Positions 31,384 to 33,214 of a stretch of 33,214 nucleotides of DNA are shown here, in pieces; the first letter of the stretch is position 1; each line of letters begins with the position of its first letter. Source of the DNA: a virus; IMG/VR virus record IMGVR_UViG_3300025132_000153, positions 1 through 33,214 of that record, one strand, 5' to 3'. A model generated the notes under the pieces. That model was not told the DNA's origin and did not search any database. It saw only the letters and a program-made list of their open reading frames with translations. The translations under genes were made by a program, and so were the position numbers.

Positions 31384-31614
31384 ATGGAATCATTAAATAC
31401 ATCATGTAATAATGGGCTGGCTAATAAGGTGGTTAAGGAGTTAGGCGGCGTAACTGCGCTGGCAAAACTTATGTCTTTAAGTCAGTCAGCGGTTAGTCAT
31501 TGGCTGGTTCGCGGTGTTCCAAAAAATTACATGGTGAGAAACAAGTTAGCAGAATTATTGGAAAAAAAATTAGTTAATCCTGACCGTTTAATTAAGGAAT
31601 TGCGCGATGGCTAA
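31384..31614 (+). CDS. YdaS/Cro-like transcriptional regulator (76 aa)
   Basis: A 76-aa HTH protein: ANKVVKELGGVTALAKLMSL (about 13-32), then SQSAVSHWLVRGVPKNY (33-49) fits YdaS/Cro-type regulators (LGG...LAK.L..SQSAVSxWxxRGVP). It should bind the palindromes around its own promoter and the leftward one. There is no SD before the ATG. One operator copy (31396-31410) lies inside its first codons. It heads the rightward early operon and overlaps the next gene by eight bases. Confidence 0.75.
   Translation: MESLNTSCNNGLANKVVKELGGVTALAKLMSLSQSAVSHWLVRGVPKNYMVRNKLAELLEKKLVNPDRLIKELRDG
31396..31410. promoter_or_regulatory. Operator OR3 inside the start of the regulator gene
   Basis: AATACATCATGTAAT matches the 15-base core (minus-strand reading) with one mismatch. 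It is just downstream of the predicted transcription start and overlaps codons 5-9 of the YdaS-like gene, a typical position for autorepression by roadblock. Confidence 0.65.
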
Positions 31615-31927
31615 AAGCAAAGCGGCGCGGCTTGGATATGCTGACGAAATGAAAGTGCGTGACCAGCTTATTGCATTTGGCATAGATGCGGTTCGGGTAG
31701 ATCGTAGGTTGGGCCAATTAGGTGCAGACCAATCTTGTGATTTGCTTTTGAAATATCCCAATGGTCAGGAAAAGCCTCTTGAGCAAAAGCGAGTCAAAGG
31801 CGGTTTTAAGACTATTAGAAAATGGTTGGACGGTGCGCCGTCTGGTGCGTTGCTGACGGTGACTGAACCCAACAAGCCGACATTGATTATATCAACCTTA
31901 GATACGCATGGGGATTTGATAAAATGA
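31607..31927 (+). CDS. PD-(D/E)XK nuclease-like protein (106 aa)
   Basis: A 106-aa protein with E14 (GYADEMKVRDQL), R30-V-D, D45 (SCDLLLKYPNG) and E59-Q-K61 (LEQKRVKGGF), then a C-terminal FKTIRKWLDG helix and beta strands. This layout matches a phage Holliday-junction-resolvase-like family of the PD-(D/E)XK fold. It is distinct in sequence from the nuclease at 25637. In the rightward early operon it may act in replication-linked recombination. SD AAGGAA lies upstream; its stop overlaps the next start. Confidence 0.65.
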   Translation: MAKSKAARLGYADEMKVRDQLIAFGIDAVRVDRRLGQLGADQSCDLLLKYPNGQEKPLEQKRVKGGFKTIRKWLDGAPSGALLTVTEPNKPTLIISTLDTHGDLIK

Positions 31928-32766
31928 TATTTGCCATTCGTGATCTCAGAGGCGTGACGGCAACGGAAAAGCTGGTGTTGTTTGCATTGGCTTCACACCT
32001 TCCTAACATTCGAGTTGGACAGACACGATTGGCAGAAGAAACAGGGGTTAGTAGAGAAACAATAAGCCGTTGTATTCGAGCGTTGGTTGCAAAGAAAATT
32101 ATAGAAAAAGATGAAGGCAAAAATCGAATTTTAACTATTAAATTTTTGCTACAGCAAGACGGTAGGGTTGTGACAGAGGATCACAATGGTTGTGACACAG
32201 GATCACAACTAGTTGTGACAGAGGATCACATAAAGAATCAATTAAAGATTCAAGATAAGAATATAAATAAAAAACAAAAAAATTATTTAGAAGAATTTGA
32301 CCAGTTTTACAAAAAGTATCCAGAAAAAAAGGGCGATAAAGCATTAGCAAAAAATCGGTTTATACAAGCTAGAAAATCTGGAGCTACTTTTGAAAAAATT
32401 ATGCACGATTTGGAATGTTACATAAGCACCAAGCCAGAATGGAAAAGTTGGGCATATTGCCCCTCATGGTTCAAGCAGATGATGGAAGACAAAAAATGGA
32501 GAGAAGAGATTTATGCAAATGTCAAATTTGACAAGCAACTTAACGCTATCGAAACATTAAAAAAATCTTGGCAGAATAGATCGGCAAATATGACAGAAAC
32601 CTCTTTAGTAATTGAACAAAGAAGAATTGATGCGGCTTGGAAAGAGGCAACTGATGAACAGAAACAGGAGTTAAGAGAACTAGCCCCAGAAGGCGTAAAT
32701 CTCCCAAAGTTTGAATCGACAGTCGTGCATTTTAAAACAACCCCAAGCATGAGGGCTGTTCAATGA
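31924..32766 (+). CDS. Replication initiator with winged helix (lambda O-like role)
   Basis: A 280-aa protein. Residues 10-62 form a winged helix-turn-helix (TATEKLVLFALASHL; QTRLAEETGVSRETISRCI; LVAKKIIEK). Residues 63-122 are a linker encoded by the iterons and an AT-rich tract. Residues 123-192 form a domain seen in phage replication proteins (FDQFYKKYPEKKGDKALAKN; PSWFKQMMEDKKW). It should bind the iterons within its own gene and open the origin, recruiting the host helicase. The C-terminus is helical and charged. It overlaps both neighbours by four bases. Confidence 0.75.
   Translation: MIFAIRDLRGVTATEKLVLFALASHLPNIRVGQTRLAEETGVSRETISRCIRALVAKKIIEKDEGKNRILTIKFLLQQDGRVVTEDHNGCDTGSQLVVTEDHIKNQLKIQDKNINKKQKNYLEEFDQFYKKYPEKKGDKALAKNRFIQARKSGATFEKIMHDLECYISTKPEWKSWAYCPSWFKQMMEDKKWREEIYANVKFDKQLNAIETLKKSWQNRSANMTETSLVIEQRRIDAAWKEATDEQKQELRELAPEGVNLPKFESTVVHFKTTPSMRAVQ
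32168..32231 (+). repeat. Three iterons of a putative replication origin
   Basis: TTGTGACAGAGGATCACAA at 32168-32186, TTGTGACACAGGATCACAA at 32190-32208 and TTGTGACAGAGGATCACAT at 32213-32231. Each is an inverted repeat (TTGTGA/TCACAA), with start-to-start spacing of 22 and 23 bases, about two helical turns. Spacing not divisible by three shows that the repeat is kept at the DNA level, not for the protein. Confidence 0.85.
32232..32290. other. AT-rich tract beside the iterons, candidate unwinding element
   Basis: Only eight of the 59 bases are G or C, with A-runs (AAATAAAAAACAAAAAAATT). Directly next to the iterons, as in lambda ori, it is the likely site of strand opening. On the protein level it encodes a Lys/Asn/Gln linker. 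Confidence 0.65.
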
Positions 32767-33214
32767 GGGTAAATATTTTTCCAGCGGTAGGAAAAGAACA
32801 GGCAAGGTTAAGGGTTTACATTTTTAACATTGCAAAACCAATTGTTGATATGCCGTTGCCGCAAAATACGATAGCACGATTGATAAAAGAATTGGCGGCA
32901 GAAATAAAACCTGTTGAGGAAGAAAAGCAGGACAAACAAATTTACACAACAATTTCAGATCAGCAAGTTTTCGACAAATTTAAAGAGTTGGTGGCGCAAG
33001 AATTTGACATAGAGAAACCTGACATAATGGGCAAAAGAAGGCATAGAGATTTTGTTATTCCAAGACATGTTTTAACCTATCTTGCTGAAGAATTTTGCAT
33101 AGGCTGGTCGATACCTACTATTGGCAGAAAAATGAATAGAGATCATACAACTATTCTTTATTCGGTTAATAAAATTAAAGAACAGCTACAAATAGACCAC
33201 CATCTAAATGAGCG
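32763..33214 (+). CDS. DnaA domain IV-like DNA-binding protein (partial, cut by window end)
   Basis: An open frame of 150 codons without stop before the window ends. Residues about 95-140 match DnaA domain IV: IPRHVLTYLAEEFCIGWS, then IPTIGRKMNRDHTTILYSVN, the RDHTT signature that contacts the DnaA box. The preceding 90 residues carry no Walker motifs, so the ATPase domain of DnaA is absent. It follows the initiator gene with an ATGA overlap. It may guide the phage origin to, or away from, host DnaA boxes. Confidence 0.8.
   Translation, partial: MRVNIFPAVGKEQARLRVYIFNIAKPIVDMPLPQNTIARLIKELAAEIKPVEEEKQDKQIYTTISDQQVFDKFKELVAQEFDIEKPDIMGKRRHRDFVIPRHVLTYLAEEFCIGWSIPTIGRKMNRDHTTILYSVNKIKEQLQIDHHLNE

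Noticed and set aside
1-33214. Integrase, tRNA genes, insertion sequences, RNA or DNA polymerase, helicase
   Set aside because: I looked for recognisable signatures in all frames and found none. Absence in this window does not show absence in the genome.

Overview
The window reads as part of a double-stranded DNA tailed-phage (or prophage) genome of short-tailed (podovirus) type. It has a terminase pair, a large P22/SU10-style portal (706 aa), an N4-gp56-like coat protein, an SU10-type head-tail adaptor, a nozzle/hub-like protein, three or four putative ejection proteins and no tape-measure or tail-tube genes. Genes are tightly packed with many TAATG and ATGA junctions. Once genes under 60 codons are included, no gene-free stretch reaches 300 bases; the longest is about 130 (25042-25170). 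Base composition looks moderately AT-rich. Several family signatures (GT9 glycosyltransferase, the 12-residue fibre repeat, the C-terminal domain of the 20018 gene, the two-Cys secreted protein) are ones I associate from memory with marine phages. The host is unproven; a Gram-negative marine bacterium is a guess.

Layout. (1) 45-8393, rightward: packaging and head genes (small and large terminase, three small ORFs, portal, PARP-like ADP-ribosyltransferase, small helical protein, scaffold, major capsid, small capsid-linked ORF), closed by a strong bidirectional terminator at 8400-8430. (2) 8443-9726, leftward: an inverted cassette of four unrecognised small genes driven by a near-consensus promoter with an embedded inverted repeat. 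Two of its three internal junctions are identical 46-bp units running from stop codon through hairpin and Shine-Dalgarno (SD) sequence to start codon. (3) 9796-25041, rightward: glycosyltransferase, adaptor, fibre proteins with a 15-fold 12-residue repeat, fibre chaperone, nozzle, internal/ejection proteins. (4) 25171-27807, rightward: lysis region with a secreted protein, several small membrane proteins (one with an EF-hand), a T4-type lysozyme, a PD-(D/E)XK nuclease and a metallothionein-like peptide.

(5) 27795-31290, leftward: early operon with single-strand-annealing recombinase, YqaJ/lambda-type exonuclease, SSB and several very small genes, headed by a truncated XRE repressor-like gene. 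(6) 31291-31410: a control region with 19-bp palindromic operators related to AAATTACATGATGTAATTT. One further operator lies in the spacer of an internal leftward promoter at 30939-30967. (7) 31384-33214, rightward: YdaS/Cro-like repressor, PD-(D/E)XK nuclease, winged-helix replication initiator with three iterons and an AT-rich tract inside its gene, then a gene carrying only the DNA-binding domain IV of DnaA, cut by the window end.

Regions 5-7 are arranged like a small lambda immunity/early region: leftward recombination genes, rightward cro-like and O-like genes, operators at both promoters and a repressor-like gene between them. This suggests a temperate or formerly temperate phage, although no integrase, polymerase or helicase is visible in the window. 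No tRNA, CRISPR array or insertion sequence was seen.
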